Counted from the first letter of the stretch, positions 55,501 to 63,764 are shown. The stretch is 64,000 nucleotides of DNA from Arenibacter catalasegens (GCF_002909235.1 NZ_PHQQ01000009.1:92646-156645); one strand, 5' to 3'. Notes: generated from the letters alone by a model not told the origin. Numbers and translations are program-made.

Positions 55501-56198
55501 TAATAATCCGGTTTGTCTGCACTTTTAGGGGCAAATTGAATCACTTTAGGACCTTTAACAAAGGCCACGTTGTCCTTATAGGCTGAGACTATTCCTCCAG
55601 GGTGTTCTTGTGATGTTTTTTTAATAAGTTTAAAAAGCGATGAAGGCTTTTCAATTCCATCGATTACAAAAGTGCCGTTAAAAATTTTATGTCTGCAGTG
55701 TTCGGAGTTTACCTGGCTAAAACCAAATACTTCGGAATCTGTAAGTTTGCGCCCAATTTTTTGGGAAATTTGCTGTAGATAAGTTACCTCTTCTTCATTT
55801 AAGGCCAAGCCTTCCTGTTCGTTGTATTTGGCAATATCTTCTATGTCCAAAATAGGAGCTGGCATCACATCAACCTTAAAAATATCTTGTGATAAGCCAT
55901 TGTATTTTTGTGAAAGCATGGGGTCAAAGTCTTTATCCTCTTTGTCCACCCTTATAAACTCTTCAATTCTTATAATTCCAGAAATACCCATATTTTGGGT
56001 TATTTCTGTTGCATTTGTGCTCCATGGAGTAATCATGGCCGCCCTGGGACCAACAAAAAAGGCGTCCAATGACGCCACGTTTAACCTAGGTTGGTTGCCA
56101 AACAACCACGTAAGTTTCACACTATCTTCTTGAGATAGGTCGCTTTTGGTCTGTACCGCAAATATCTTAGTGCTAAGGTCTCCAAAGAAATGAATCAT
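52512..56198 (-). CDS. purL: phosphoribosylformylglycinamidine synthase, single-chain form
   Basis: 1228 residues, the large single-polypeptide PurL, which converts FGAR, ATP and glutamine to FGAM in purine synthesis. The ATP-grasp-like halves show EHCRHKIFNGTF (about 166-177), AETHNFPT (about 250-257), GATGAGGEIRD (about 263-273), VSIHDHGAGG (about 454-463) and TGKDSLSMKQ (about 725-734). The C-terminal glutamine amidotransferase domain has nucleophile C1075 in IGICNGCQL and the histidine of VWISHGEGKF. The -7 element TAAATTTG on the minus strand (56238-56231) lies 32 bp upstream of the ATG. The GNAT gene follows immediately. Confidence 0.97.
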   Translation of the reverse strand: MIHFFGDLSTKIFAVQTKSDLSQEDSVKLTWLFGNQPRLNVASLDAFFVGPRAAMITPWSTNATEITQNMGISGIIRIEEFIRVDKEDKDFDPMLSQKYNGLSQDIFKVDVMPAPILDIEDIAKYNEQEGLALNEEEVTYLQQISQKIGRKLTDSEVFGFSQVNSEHCRHKIFNGTFVIDGIEKPSSLFKLIKKTSQEHPGGIVSAYKDNVAFVKGPKVIQFAPKSADKPDYYEEKSFESVISLKAETHNFPTTVEPFNGAATGAGGEIRDRLAGGKGSLPLAGTAVYMTAYSRLEENRPWEKGMKERNWLYQTPMDILIKASNGASDFGNKFGQPLIAGSVLTFEHDEAAESSANGQGRKLGYDKVIMQAGGIGYGKAEQALKDTPKTGDKIVILGGDNYRIGMGGAAVSSADTGEFGATIELNAIQRSNPEMQKRAANAIRGMVESDHNPIVSIHDHGAGGHLNCLSELVEETGGKIDLDKLPIGDPTLSAKETIGNESQERMGLVIGKKDVDMLHRIADRERSPMYEVGDVTGDNRFTFKSSTTGESPMDLELSDMFGSSPKTVMNDSTISRKYLAPSYSLEHFHDYLDQVLQLEAVASKDWLTNKVDRCVGGKVAKQQCAGPLQLPLNNCGVMALDYKGKEGIATSIGHSPVSGLIDPAAGSKNSIAEALTNIVWAPLKDGLDSVSLSANWMWPCKNPGEDARLYEAVEAISDFAIALGINVPTGKDSLSMKQRYKDAEVIAPGTVIISAAGNCSDITKVVEPVLQKNGGDIYYINLSKDTYKLGGSSFAQILNTIGDEAPTINDAVNFRTVFNSFQGLILDGKILAGHDVASGGLITTLLELCFADTELGATLDLTSIGETDTIKLLFSENAGIVFQAKDSSVEKVLADAGIDFYKIGSVNPTATLTIKNQGMEMGLNINSLRDTWFKTSYLLDKRQTANNLAQERYSNYKNQPLAYTFPAHFDGKLPTKPTTRPKAAILREKGSNSEREMANAMYLAGFDVKDVHMTDLISGRETLEDIQFIGAVGGFSNSDVLGSAKGWAGAFKYNEKANTALKNFFARPDTLSIGICNGCQLFMELELINPEHEKHGKMTYNDSHKHESGFTSVVIQKNKSVMLSSLEGVNLGVWISHGEGKFNLPLSQDNYNIVANYGYEGYPANPNGSDFNTAMLCDTTGRHLVTMPHIERSIFQWNWAHYPEGRKDEVSPWLEAFVNARKWLETNND

Positions 56199-56230
56199 CT
56201 AATATGTAAATTGTATGGATTATAAAGCTG

Positions 56231-56238
56231 CAAATTTA
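56231..56238 (-). promoter_or_regulatory. candidate -7 promoter element of purL
   Basis: TAAATTTG on the minus strand matches TAnnTTTG. The predicted start site is about 26 nt before the ATG at 56198. No PurR-type box or riboswitch structure is visible. Confidence 0.4.
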
Positions 56239-56340
56239 CGGTTTTAATGTGTAATTTTTAAGTAGAATAGTTAACAGTTTTAGAGGACAATTGTTAATTT
56301 CTAGAGGAAGACTATACAGTATGGCCGGTTGGCTTAATTA

Positions 56341-57207
56341 TTATTTGGGTTCTATGTGGATCAATACGTGTCCAATATTGGGAATATCGGAGCGGAGTCT
56401 ATCTTTGAGTTTATGGGACAGGTCATGTCCTTCCTTTACAGTAATACTTCCGTTTACCAAGGCATGTAGATCTACGTGATATTTTGTGCCCGCTTTTCTA
56501 ACAAAACATTTTTCAGTTCCTGAAATACCGTCCACTTTTAAGGAAACTTCGCGAATTTCTGCAATGAGTTCGTCATATAGATGTTCGTCCATTATTTCAC
56601 CAAGTGCAGGTCTAAAGATGAGATAGCCATTATAGAAAATAAATATGGAGGCGGCCAATGCAGCCCAGTCGTCCGCGGTTTCATAACCTTTGCCAAAAAT
56701 CAACGCAATGGAAATACCAATAAAAGCCATTACCGATGTGATGGCATCACTTCTATGATGCCAGGCATCCGCCTTAAGTGAGGAACTATTGGTTTCTATA
56801 CTTTTCTTTAATACTACCCGATACGAAATTTCCTTCCATAGAATAATGGCCCCCAAGACTAGTAAGGTCCAGGATTTTGGTGTTTTGTGAGGTGTTAGAA
56901 TATTTATAATACTCTCATAGGCTATTATGGTAGCTGAGGTAATTAAAAAACCCACCACTAAAAAAGTTATAAGTGGTTCAATCTTACCATGACCGTATGG
57001 ATGGTTATCATCTGCCGGTCTTTTTGCATATTTAAGTCCAAATAAAACTAGAAGCGAGGAAAAAATATCGGTAGTGGACTCAATGGCATCTGCGATTAAA
57101 GCATAGGAATTGCCAAAAAAACCTGCTAGGGCTTTAATTATGGCCAAAACAATATTTCCAACTATGCTAAAATATGTTGTTTTTATGGCCGACTGCTCAT
57201 TGTTCAT
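56341..57207 (-). CDS. cation diffusion facilitator family metal transporter
   Basis: 288 residues with six membrane helices (about 12-30, 38-58, 75-100, 110-128, 155-172, 180-197) and a C-terminal cytoplasmic domain (about 200-288). Helix 2 has ADAIESTTDIFSS and helix 5 has WHHRSDAITS; these supply the transport-site aspartates and histidine. The glutamate in the first motif stands where many members have histidine, which can change metal preference. DDNHPYGHGKIEPL is the signature loop. It exports zinc, cobalt, iron or manganese. No metal regulator is adjacent. Confidence 0.9.
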   Translation of the reverse strand: MNNEQSAIKTTYFSIVGNIVLAIIKALAGFFGNSYALIADAIESTTDIFSSLLVLFGLKYAKRPADDNHPYGHGKIEPLITFLVVGFLITSATIIAYESIINILTPHKTPKSWTLLVLGAIILWKEISYRVVLKKSIETNSSSLKADAWHHRSDAITSVMAFIGISIALIFGKGYETADDWAALAASIFIFYNGYLIFRPALGEIMDEHLYDELIAEIREVSLKVDGISGTEKCFVRKAGTKYHVDLHALVNGSITVKEGHDLSHKLKDRLRSDIPNIGHVLIHIEPK

Positions 57208-57364
57208 GGTATTCCAAAACTGGATAAAAATTTAAAGGTAGTAAACTTATATTGCTTTTTTGGGACGGGAATCTATTATTGTATTTTTCTATTTTTTCGA
57301 CTAAGCCTTATATATCCTAATACTTTCACCTTTTTTGGTAGCATTATTTAGTATAGTTAATTGT

Positions 57365-57383
57365 ATATTACGTATTGTAATAT
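57365..57383 (+). promoter_or_regulatory. inverted repeat upstream of the acyl-CoA dehydrogenase gene
   Basis: ATATTAC-GTATT-GTAATAT forms a perfect 7+7 inverted repeat with a 5-bp centre, 25 bp before the ATG at 57409. Its size and symmetry fit a TetR- or MarR-type operator. It does not resemble the MarR-operon palindrome. Confidence 0.45.
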
Positions 57384-57408
57384 GTACTAATCAATTATTT
57401 ATTTTACA

Positions 57409-59220
57409 ATGGCAAAGGAATATGTAGATCTCGCAACTTTAAAATTCTTATTATATCAGGTTCACGAGGTGGAAGAACTGCTTTCAACTGAACGTTATAA
57501 GGATTATGACAAAAATTCATTAGATCTTTTTTTAAATTCTATTAAGGAATTTTCCGATCGCGAATTGTTCCCTTTTATCAAGGAGATGGATGAAACACCG
57601 GCAAAGTTCAAGAATGGCACTGTAATGGTCCATAAGCAAGTGGATGTAATGATGAAAAAAGGAGGGGAAATGGGTATTATTGCTGGTCCTTTTGATTATG
57701 GTGTTGGAGGCATGCAATTACCGTTTGTCATACATACGGCCTCAGCCTATATTCAAGAGGCAGCAAACAATCATTTACCAGGATATACTGGTTTAACCCA
57801 AGGAGCAGCGGAGCTAATAGTGCATTTTGCCAATGATGAACTTAAAGAAACGTTTGTCCCAAAAATGCTTTCGGGTGCTTGGGGTGGAACTATGTGCCTT
57901 ACCGAACCACAAGCAGGAAGTTCCTTATCAGATATAACTACCAAAGCAACTCCAACAGAAGAAGGCTATTTTAAGATATCAGGACAAAAAATATTTATTT
58001 CAGGTGGGGATCATCAATATGCCGAAAACATCGTGCATTTGTTGCTGGCCAGAATTGAAGGAGCGCCGTCCGGTACTAAGGGTATATCTTTATTTGTTGT
58101 TCCAAAATTTAGGGTAGAGGCTGATGGTAGTTTAAAAAAGAACGATGTTATGACCGTGGCCGATTTTCAAAAAATGGGACAACGTGGATACTCCACTACA
58201 CATCTAGGATTTGGTGATAAGGACGATTGTCATGGCTGGTTGGTAGGTAAGGCTCATAAGGGATTAAAATATATGTTCTTAATGATGAACAGTGCCCGGA
58301 TTAGTGTCGGGCGTGGCGGTGCCGCTATAAGCATGGCCGCTTATCAAGCCTCATTGGAATATGCCAATGAACGGCCCCAAGGACGAAAACTTTCCAGTGA
58401 TGGAAAAAAGGATCCCGATGAAAAACCCTGCTTAATTATTGAACATCCAGATGTAAGGCGCATGCTATTATTGCAAAAAGCGATTGCCGAAGGTTCATTG
58501 AGTTTGGTCCTATTGGCCGCCAAATATTATGATATTATACAATCTACCAAGGACCCTGAAGTTAAGGAAAAGTATGGTCTATTATTGGAAATGGTTATTC
58601 CGATGGTAAAAACTTATCCTACTGAGGCAGGGTCTGAGGCTGTGAGCAATGGTTTACAGGTATTGGGGGGATATGGATTCTGTACCGATTTTATACTACA
58701 GCAATATTATAGGGATATTAGGATATTTAGTATTTATGAAGGTACTACGGGTATACAGTCCCAAGACCTTTTGGGAAGAAAAGTTCCTATGGAGAATGGT
58801 AAGGCTTTAGAATTGTTATTAACGGAAGTATTGAATACCATAACCAAGGCAATGGAATTTGAGGAATTGAATCCATCGGCCAGAATATTGGGAGACAAGA
58901 TTAAGTTGACGAGAGAAGTTTTGGACTTTTTGATGCCTTTTGCCAAAAAAGGGAATTACGAGCGTTATTTGTCCGATGCAAATTTATTTATGGAATTTTT
59001 AAGTCACTTGGTAATAGGCTGGTTATGGCTAGATATGGCTTTACATGCACAACGAAACCTCCAGGAGGGGGGGCAAGCCCATTCAAAAACCTTTTACGAA
59101 AGCAAGGTCCATACTATGAAATTCTATTTTAAGTACGAGTTGCCTAAAACGAGTAGCTTGGCAGAATCGTTGATGCATCCAGATGTGCTGACCATAAATT
59201 CAAGGAAAGAGGTCTTTTAA
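57409..59220 (+). CDS. acyl-CoA dehydrogenase, DmdC/long-chain-like architecture
   Basis: 603 residues. Core domain about 30-450: AGPFDYGVGGMQLPFVIHTA, MCLTEPQAGSSLSD (about 162-175), KISGQKIFISGGDHQYAEN, then the C-terminal core motif QQYYRDIRIFSIYEGTTGIQSQDLLGRKV (in part, about 428-450). The glutamate in YEGTTGIQ is the catalytic base position. A C-terminal helical domain (about 470-603) is typical of the DmdC-like group. The substrate is a longer or branched acyl-CoA, or 3-methylmercaptopropionyl-CoA in marine bacteria; I cannot decide. It is a stand-alone gene with its own inverted-repeat site and no linked acyl-CoA ligase. Confidence 0.88.
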   Translation: MAKEYVDLATLKFLLYQVHEVEELLSTERYKDYDKNSLDLFLNSIKEFSDRELFPFIKEMDETPAKFKNGTVMVHKQVDVMMKKGGEMGIIAGPFDYGVGGMQLPFVIHTASAYIQEAANNHLPGYTGLTQGAAELIVHFANDELKETFVPKMLSGAWGGTMCLTEPQAGSSLSDITTKATPTEEGYFKISGQKIFISGGDHQYAENIVHLLLARIEGAPSGTKGISLFVVPKFRVEADGSLKKNDVMTVADFQKMGQRGYSTTHLGFGDKDDCHGWLVGKAHKGLKYMFLMMNSARISVGRGGAAISMAAYQASLEYANERPQGRKLSSDGKKDPDEKPCLIIEHPDVRRMLLLQKAIAEGSLSLVLLAAKYYDIIQSTKDPEVKEKYGLLLEMVIPMVKTYPTEAGSEAVSNGLQVLGGYGFCTDFILQQYYRDIRIFSIYEGTTGIQSQDLLGRKVPMENGKALELLLTEVLNTITKAMEFEELNPSARILGDKIKLTREVLDFLMPFAKKGNYERYLSDANLFMEFLSHLVIGWLWLDMALHAQRNLQEGGQAHSKTFYESKVHTMKFYFKYELPKTSSLAESLMHPDVLTINSRKEVF

Positions 59221-59319
59221 AAATTAATTTATTGCACAATGGAGTAGGGTTATTGTGGGTTTGATTGTTCTATATACAAACAGTGTTAAAAATCACGGTT
59301 CAAATAAAACAATTAAATT

Positions 59320-59760
59320 ATGAAAAGATTACAATTTTTAAGTTTGGCAGTTCTGCTTTTAACCGCTACCGGAACAATAGCCCAGGAATTAGAATCTACG
59401 GAGCAGGAAAAGATTTCCTATTATGAACAAAGGGCCAAGGAAGATGCGCAATTTGAGCAATCACAGGAATTGGCAGAACAAGAGGAAGAGGAATTCTGGG
59501 AATCACAAAAGGAATATGAAAGTCGATTAAAGAAAAGAAATAAGAGAGCATATAGGGCTTATATGAAGGGTAAGAAGGATGCCTATGCAGAACATCGAGG
59601 TCATTGTGATACCCATTGTCACCACAGTGAACAGTATCATGCCCATGCCAGTTTCTACTATTACAACAACGATCCCTATCGGTATAGAAATTACAATCGG
59701 GGAACTACAATTCGCACAGGAATAGGGGTTCGTGCCCCTAGTGTTAGAATAGGATTATAG
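59320..59760 (+). CDS. secreted acidic/histidine-rich protein of unknown function
   Basis: 146 residues: signal peptide (about 1-21, FLSLAVLLLTATGTIAQ), a glutamate/glutamine-rich predicted coiled coil (about 22-75), a basic linker, then a cluster of histidines and cysteines (HRGHCDTHCHHSEQYHAHA, about 91-109) that could bind a metal, and a tyrosine/arginine-rich end. I do not recognise the family. It lies 99 bp after the acyl-CoA dehydrogenase and ends at a strong terminator (59771-59807). Confidence 0.65.
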   Translation: MKRLQFLSLAVLLLTATGTIAQELESTEQEKISYYEQRAKEDAQFEQSQELAEQEEEEFWESQKEYESRLKKRNKRAYRAYMKGKKDAYAEHRGHCDTHCHHSEQYHAHASFYYYNNDPYRYRNYNRGTTIRTGIGVRAPSVRIGL

Positions 59761-59770
59761 GTTAAAATGT

Positions 59771-59807
59771 AAAGAGGCTGCCCAATGCTATGGGCAGCCT
59801 CTTTTTT
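59771..59807. terminator. bidirectional intrinsic terminator
   Basis: A 13-bp perfect stem AAAGAGGCTGCCC/GGGCAGCCTCTTT with an 8-nt loop and a T-run on the plus strand to 59807. It separates the secreted protein gene from the convergent rRNA methyltransferase gene. Confidence 0.9.
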
Positions 59808-59826
59808 GTGGTGTTTTTTTGGTAAA

Positions 59827-61044
59827 CTAAGCTGGACTTTTCTCCAATAGAGCCATGTAAAAACCGTCAAAACCAGTTTTACAAGCATAAATATTGTCAT
59901 CCTTGATCAAAGTGAAATCTTTACCAGCTTCCGAACCTAAGAATTTCTTTACTTGCTGAATATTCTCCTGTGGCAATATGGAACATGTGGCATAAACCAA
60001 TTTCCCACCAGGTTTTACAATGCGACTGTAATCTTGAAGGATTTCTTGTTGGGTGACCATAATTTTATCTAAAAAATCAGGTTGTAATTTCCATTTGGCA
60101 TCCGGGTTTCTTTTTAGAACGCCCAATCCTGTGCATGGGGCATCTATTAGAACTCTATCCGCGGAGTCGTATAGTTTTTTGATGACTTTGGTAGATTCTA
60201 TAACTCTTGTTTCCACGTTATGGGCACCATCGCGTTTGGCTCTTCGCTTTAATTCTTTGAGTTTGTTTCCATATATATCCAAGGCGATCAGCTGGCCTTT
60301 ATTTTCCATAAGTGCTGCTAAATGCAAAGATTTACCGCCAGCACCGGCACAGGTATCAACCACACGTTGGCCCGGTTTAATGTCTAAATAAGGTGCTACC
60401 AGTTGTGAAGAGGCATCCTGTACCTCGAACCAGCCTTTCTTAAAGGGCTCGGTTATAAATACATTTGAACGTTCCTTCAGGCGCAAGGCATCTGGATATC
60501 CTTTTATGGATTCTGTTTCCACTCCTGCCTCATTCAGGGCACTGCTTAGATTATCCTTAGTTGTTTTTAAAGTATTCGTCCTAAGGATAACTTCGGCCTG
60601 TTCATTAAGAGCATGAATTTCCTTGGTCCAGAGCGCTTCACCCAATGACTTGGCACATAGTTCGTCTATCCAATCCGGAATAGATTCCTTGTATTTACGA
60701 ATTTTGGAGAGTTCATCAAATTTCCCTTTGATCCTTCTTTCAGGAGTAGGTTCTAACTGTTTCCAATCTGGTAGTTTAATACCCTTAAGAACGGCCCAAA
60801 CGGCAAACATTCTAAATAGGTTGGGTCTACTATATGGTGCTTTTACTTCGGCTATCTCAGAATACAATCGCTTCCAACGGACCATTTCATAAGTGGTTTC
60901 CGCAATAAAACCTCTATCCCTAGCACCCCATCGCTTGTCATATTTTAATACTTTCTCTACTACTTTATCCGCGTATTCACCTTCATTAAATATAAAATTT
61001 AACGCATCAACAACCGCAAACACTAGATTTCTATGTAATCGCAT
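59827..61044 (-). CDS. RsmB/NOP2-type rRNA cytosine-C5 methyltransferase
   Basis: 405 residues. The N-terminal NusB-like helical domain (about 1-140) is followed by the SAM-dependent methyltransferase. Motif I is VVDTCAGAGGKSLHLAAL (about 228-245), motif IV DAPCTGLGVLKRNPD (about 300-314), and motif VI YATCSILPQEN (about 351-361). The cysteines in TCS and PCT are the nucleophile and release residues of the m5C class. It modifies 16S rRNA or another RNA; without the usual E. coli context the exact position is open. -7 element TACCTTTG on the minus strand (61070-61063). Confidence 0.88.
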   Translation of the reverse strand: MRLHRNLVFAVVDALNFIFNEGEYADKVVEKVLKYDKRWGARDRGFIAETTYEMVRWKRLYSEIAEVKAPYSRPNLFRMFAVWAVLKGIKLPDWKQLEPTPERRIKGKFDELSKIRKYKESIPDWIDELCAKSLGEALWTKEIHALNEQAEVILRTNTLKTTKDNLSSALNEAGVETESIKGYPDALRLKERSNVFITEPFKKGWFEVQDASSQLVAPYLDIKPGQRVVDTCAGAGGKSLHLAALMENKGQLIALDIYGNKLKELKRRAKRDGAHNVETRVIESTKVIKKLYDSADRVLIDAPCTGLGVLKRNPDAKWKLQPDFLDKIMVTQQEILQDYSRIVKPGGKLVYATCSILPQENIQQVKKFLGSEAGKDFTLIKDDNIYACKTGFDGFYMALLEKSPA

Positions 61045-61062
61045 TTTTAAAAATTAAGATTG

Positions 61063-61100
61063 CAAAGGTATTGTATTAGAACCTATTCCTATTATTTTTG
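61063..61100. promoter_or_regulatory. back-to-back promoters for rRNA methyltransferase and BNR lipoprotein genes
   Basis: Minus strand: TACCTTTG at 61070-61063, 18 bp before the methyltransferase ATG. Plus strand: TTG at 61071-61073 and TATTTTTG at 61093-61100 with a 19-bp spacer, about 15 bp before the ATG at 61116. The plus -33 directly abuts the minus -7. The plus -7 covers an upstream TTG codon (61098), so that codon cannot be the start. Confidence 0.6.
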
Positions 61101-61115
61101 GTGAAAATTATAAAC

Positions 61116-62147
61116 ATGCGAAACTATTTGGTGATCCTTGTGCTATTTCTCTTAGGTTCCTGTTCTGAAAAGGAAGGGTCAAGGAAGATTAATACCGTGG
61201 AAATAGAGACTATTTATACTGATTCATTGAGTTTTAGGGCTATCCAAATTATGGATGGCGGTAATATGGCATTCGCAGCGGACAGGGGAGCTTTTGGATT
61301 GGTGGACCTTAGGACGAATAAAGTGCGAGTGAATACCCAAAAATATGATAGTATTTTTCCTGAATTCAGGGCAATTGCGCAAAACGCTGCCGATTTCTTT
61401 ATGCTTTCCGTGGGTAATCCTGCCTTATTATATAAGACGGGGGATACCGGTGAAATGGTATTGGTGTACAAAGAAGAGGATGAAAAGGTATTCTATGATG
61501 CCATGACCTTTTGGAACAATAAGGAAGGAATCGCCGTAGGGGACAGTATGAATGGGTGTCTTTCAATAATAATTACTAGGGATGGAGGTAATACATGGAA
61601 TAAATTGCCTTGTTCTTCCTTACCTAAATCGGAAGATGGGGAAGGCGCTTTTGCGGCAAGTAATACTAATATAAAGGTGCTGGGCAATAAAGCATGGATA
61701 GCCACTACAAATGGAAATGTTTATTACTCGCATGACAAAGGATTTACCTGGGCGGTGATAAAAACTCCAATTGAAAGTTCGGAACCAACTCAAGGAATAT
61801 ACTCCATTGATTTTTATGACGAAAATTTAGGTGTTGTCTTCGGTGGAGACTATACCAAGCCAAAAATTAAGTCGGCCAACAAAGCAATAACAGTAGATGG
61901 TGGAAAAACATGGAAGTTGGTCGCCAATGGCGAACTTCCTGATTATAGAAGCTGTGTGCAATTTGTGCCAAATTCAAAAGGCAAATCCCTTATAGCCCTA
62001 GGCTTTAATGGTATAGCCTATTCCCATGATACAGGTCAGACATGGGAACAACTTTCAAATGAGTCTTTTTATACCTTGAGGTTTCTGAACGATTCCATTG
62101 CCTATGCGGCGGGCAAGGACAGAATTGCAAAACTAATTTTTCATTAG
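61116..62147 (+). CDS. BNR/Ycf48-like repeat lipoprotein
   Basis: 343 residues from the ATG at 61116. MRNYLVILVLFLLGSC is a lipoprotein signal with lipid-bearing C16; a TTG six codons earlier lies inside the promoter and is rejected. The mature part is a beta-propeller with Asp-box repeats: ITRDGGNTW, YSHDKGFTW, ITVDGGKTW and YSHDTGQTW, spaced as in BNR/Ycf48 photosystem-assembly-like proteins. In non-phototrophs these have unclear roles. The protein is expected on the inner face of the outer membrane or periplasmic. Single gene, convergent with the periplasmic sensor gene. Confidence 0.82.
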   Translation: MRNYLVILVLFLLGSCSEKEGSRKINTVEIETIYTDSLSFRAIQIMDGGNMAFAADRGAFGLVDLRTNKVRVNTQKYDSIFPEFRAIAQNAADFFMLSVGNPALLYKTGDTGEMVLVYKEEDEKVFYDAMTFWNNKEGIAVGDSMNGCLSIIITRDGGNTWNKLPCSSLPKSEDGEGAFAASNTNIKVLGNKAWIATTNGNVYYSHDKGFTWAVIKTPIESSEPTQGIYSIDFYDENLGVVFGGDYTKPKIKSANKAITVDGGKTWKLVANGELPDYRSCVQFVPNSKGKSLIALGFNGIAYSHDTGQTWEQLSNESFYTLRFLNDSIAYAAGKDRIAKLIFH

Positions 62148-62203
62148 TTGCAGACATGGCCATTTTTGAACGTACAAGCAATTCCATTGACCTAAAGGCA
62201 CAT

Positions 62204-62656
62204 TTATTTATCCCCTCTTTTCTGACGATATTGCCTTATTAAATGTCGTTTGAACTCTTCTTCTGACCGCATCAGCAATATGGTCTTTTTTGCCGAAATG
62301 GTCTTGGATATTTTTTCGATATAAGATTTTTCCGCCCTGTATTTTTCTTCCTCCAACTTCTGCATACGAATAAGGAGTTCACTAGCCTGTGAATCCGAAA
62401 GGGCATCCAGTTTTTTAATATCGGACCCTATTTCAAAACGTTCTACTCTATAAAAACCCTCTTTTTTAGACTGGTGTTCGTTGTATAGGGGCCAAAAACT
62501 TTGGGCTTCCTTGGGCGTAAGTTCCAATTTTTCCGTAATGAACGCTACTTTCAGGGATTTTATCTTTTCCCAATCCTGTTTTTCTTGGGAACTTACTGAT
62601 ATGGTAGCCATCAGGAATAAAAGTGGCGCTAGTATTTTTAATTTTTTATTCATCAT
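62204..62656 (-). CDS. periplasmic Spy/CpxP-like helical protein, probable sensor for the sigma operon
   Basis: 150 residues with a signal peptide (about 1-23, LLFLMATISVSSQ) and a long alpha-helical, highly charged body (about 25-150). TEKLELTPKEAQSFWPLYNEHQ (about 41-62) is the LTxxQ-like region of CpxP/Spy proteins, although LTPKEAQ lacks the exact spacing. The gene overlaps the start-side end of the anti-sigma-like gene by 11 bp and is the last of the sigma / putative anti-sigma operon. Its job as a periplasmic input is inferred from this position. Confidence 0.72.
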   Translation of the reverse strand: MMNKKLKILAPLLFLMATISVSSQEKQDWEKIKSLKVAFITEKLELTPKEAQSFWPLYNEHQSKKEGFYRVERFEIGSDIKKLDALSDSQASELLIRMQKLEEEKYRAEKSYIEKISKTISAKKTILLMRSEEEFKRHLIRQYRQKRGDK

Positions 62657-63164
62657 TGTGCAAATTTAATTCTTCAAAATCTTCCACATGGGAATTCAAG
62701 TAGTCTATAATATTATCATTATCCAATCTATTTTCCAAGATATCGTTGAGGTCCAAATCATTTAAAGGAAGTATTTCGGCCAAATCATAGGAGGATAGCT
62801 CCATGTCATTATATTCGAAATATTCTTCTATATCCGAATTAGCCAAATCCGAATAGGACAGTACTTTGCTGCCATTGAATTGAATTCCAATGAATAGAAG
62901 AACTATTGCTGCAACGGACGCAACTGCATAAAAATGCTTTTTATAGGACTTGAGTGAAATTATTTTTGTCTCCACTGGTTCGTTTTCCAGTTTCTGAAAT
63001 ATTTTAGTGTTTAGATTCTCAAAATAACCTTCAGGAACTTTAAATCCTGGACTGGTAGACATAGTGGATTTCTCCTTGTGAATCTTATCCATGATATTGC
63101 CAGAAAGGGTATCGAAATAGCCATCCGGGACTTTAAAACTGTTATTCTTATTTATTTTATTCAT
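62646..63164 (-). CDS. putative membrane-anchored anti-sigma factor with FKVPxGYF repeats
   Basis: 172 residues. The N-terminus has two tandem motifs, FKVPDGYFDTLSGNIMDKI (about 10-28) and FKVPEGYFENLNTKIFQKL (about 41-59). One membrane helix follows (about 79-97, FYAVASVAAIVLLFIGIQF). The C-terminal part is acidic and periplasmic. The layout, cytoplasmic motif plus one helix plus extracytoplasmic domain, fits an anti-sigma factor, but no zinc-binding HxxxCxxC is present. The sigma gene ends 33 bp upstream and the helical periplasmic protein overlaps downstream by 11 bp. Function inferred from context. Confidence 0.68.
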   Translation of the reverse strand: MNKINKNNSFKVPDGYFDTLSGNIMDKIHKEKSTMSTSPGFKVPEGYFENLNTKIFQKLENEPVETKIISLKSYKKHFYAVASVAAIVLLFIGIQFNGSKVLSYSDLANSDIEEYFEYNDMELSSYDLAEILPLNDLDLNDILENRLDNDNIIDYLNSHVEDFEELNLHNDE

Positions 63165-63197
63165 TTCAATAGTTTGACCTTGAACATTATGAAAGGT

Positions 63198-63764
63198 TTA
63201 ATTTTCTTTTAAAAAAGCTTCAATTTTTTTTGAAGCCAAGTGATAGGAAGCTTTTAACCCACCAACAGTAGTCTCAAGAATCTCTGAAATTTCTTCATAC
63301 TTCAATTCCTGAAAATACTTCATATTGAAGATTAATTTTTGTTTTTCAGGTAAGGTTGCAATTGCCGATTGTAATTTAAGTTGAAACTCATCGCCTTCAA
63401 AATAGACATCCGCCCGTAAATCCGCAACGGTTTTATTGTATAATTGCTCGTTGCTTACCTTAAGTTTTTGCGATTTGGATTTTAAAAAGGATAAGGCTTC
63501 ATTAGTAGCTATTCTGTACATCCAAGAATAAAGTTTGCTATCCCCTTTAAAGCCATCAATATTGCGGAACACCTTTATAAAAGTATTTTGCACAACATCA
63601 TCTGTATCTTCATGGTTTAAAACAATTCTTCTAATATGCCAATAAAGTCTTTCCTTGTAGGTGTTTACCAACACCTCAAAAGCCTTCGCCTGATGGTCTT
63701 TATGTTTTAATTGTATTACTAGAGTTTCTTCCGCAATCAACATGTTGTACTTAAGTTCAAACAT
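63198..63764 (-). CDS. ECF-type RNA polymerase sigma factor
   Basis: 188 residues as drawn; MLIAEETLV at 63743 (codon 8) is an equally likely start. Region 2 (about 25-90) has DDVVQNTFIKVFRNIDGFKGDSKLYSWMYRIATNEALSFLKSK in part. Region 4 (about 130-185) has LPEKQKLIFNMKYFQELKYEEISEILETTVGGLKASYHLASKKIE in part, with the helix-turn-helix. It is only distantly related to the tandem pair at 19-21 kb, which lacks its anti-sigma partner. It heads an operon with the putative anti-sigma and periplasmic sensor genes. Confidence 0.93.
   Translation of the reverse strand: MFELKYNMLIAEETLVIQLKHKDHQAKAFEVLVNTYKERLYWHIRRIVLNHEDTDDVVQNTFIKVFRNIDGFKGDSKLYSWMYRIATNEALSFLKSKSQKLKVSNEQLYNKTVADLRADVYFEGDEFQLKLQSAIATLPEKQKLIFNMKYFQELKYEEISEILETTVGGLKASYHLASKKIEAFLKEN

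Noticed and set aside
61098..61115. TTG start six codons upstream of the BNR lipoprotein
   Set aside because: The codon lies inside a good -7 element, and the lipoprotein signal begins at the ATG at 61116.
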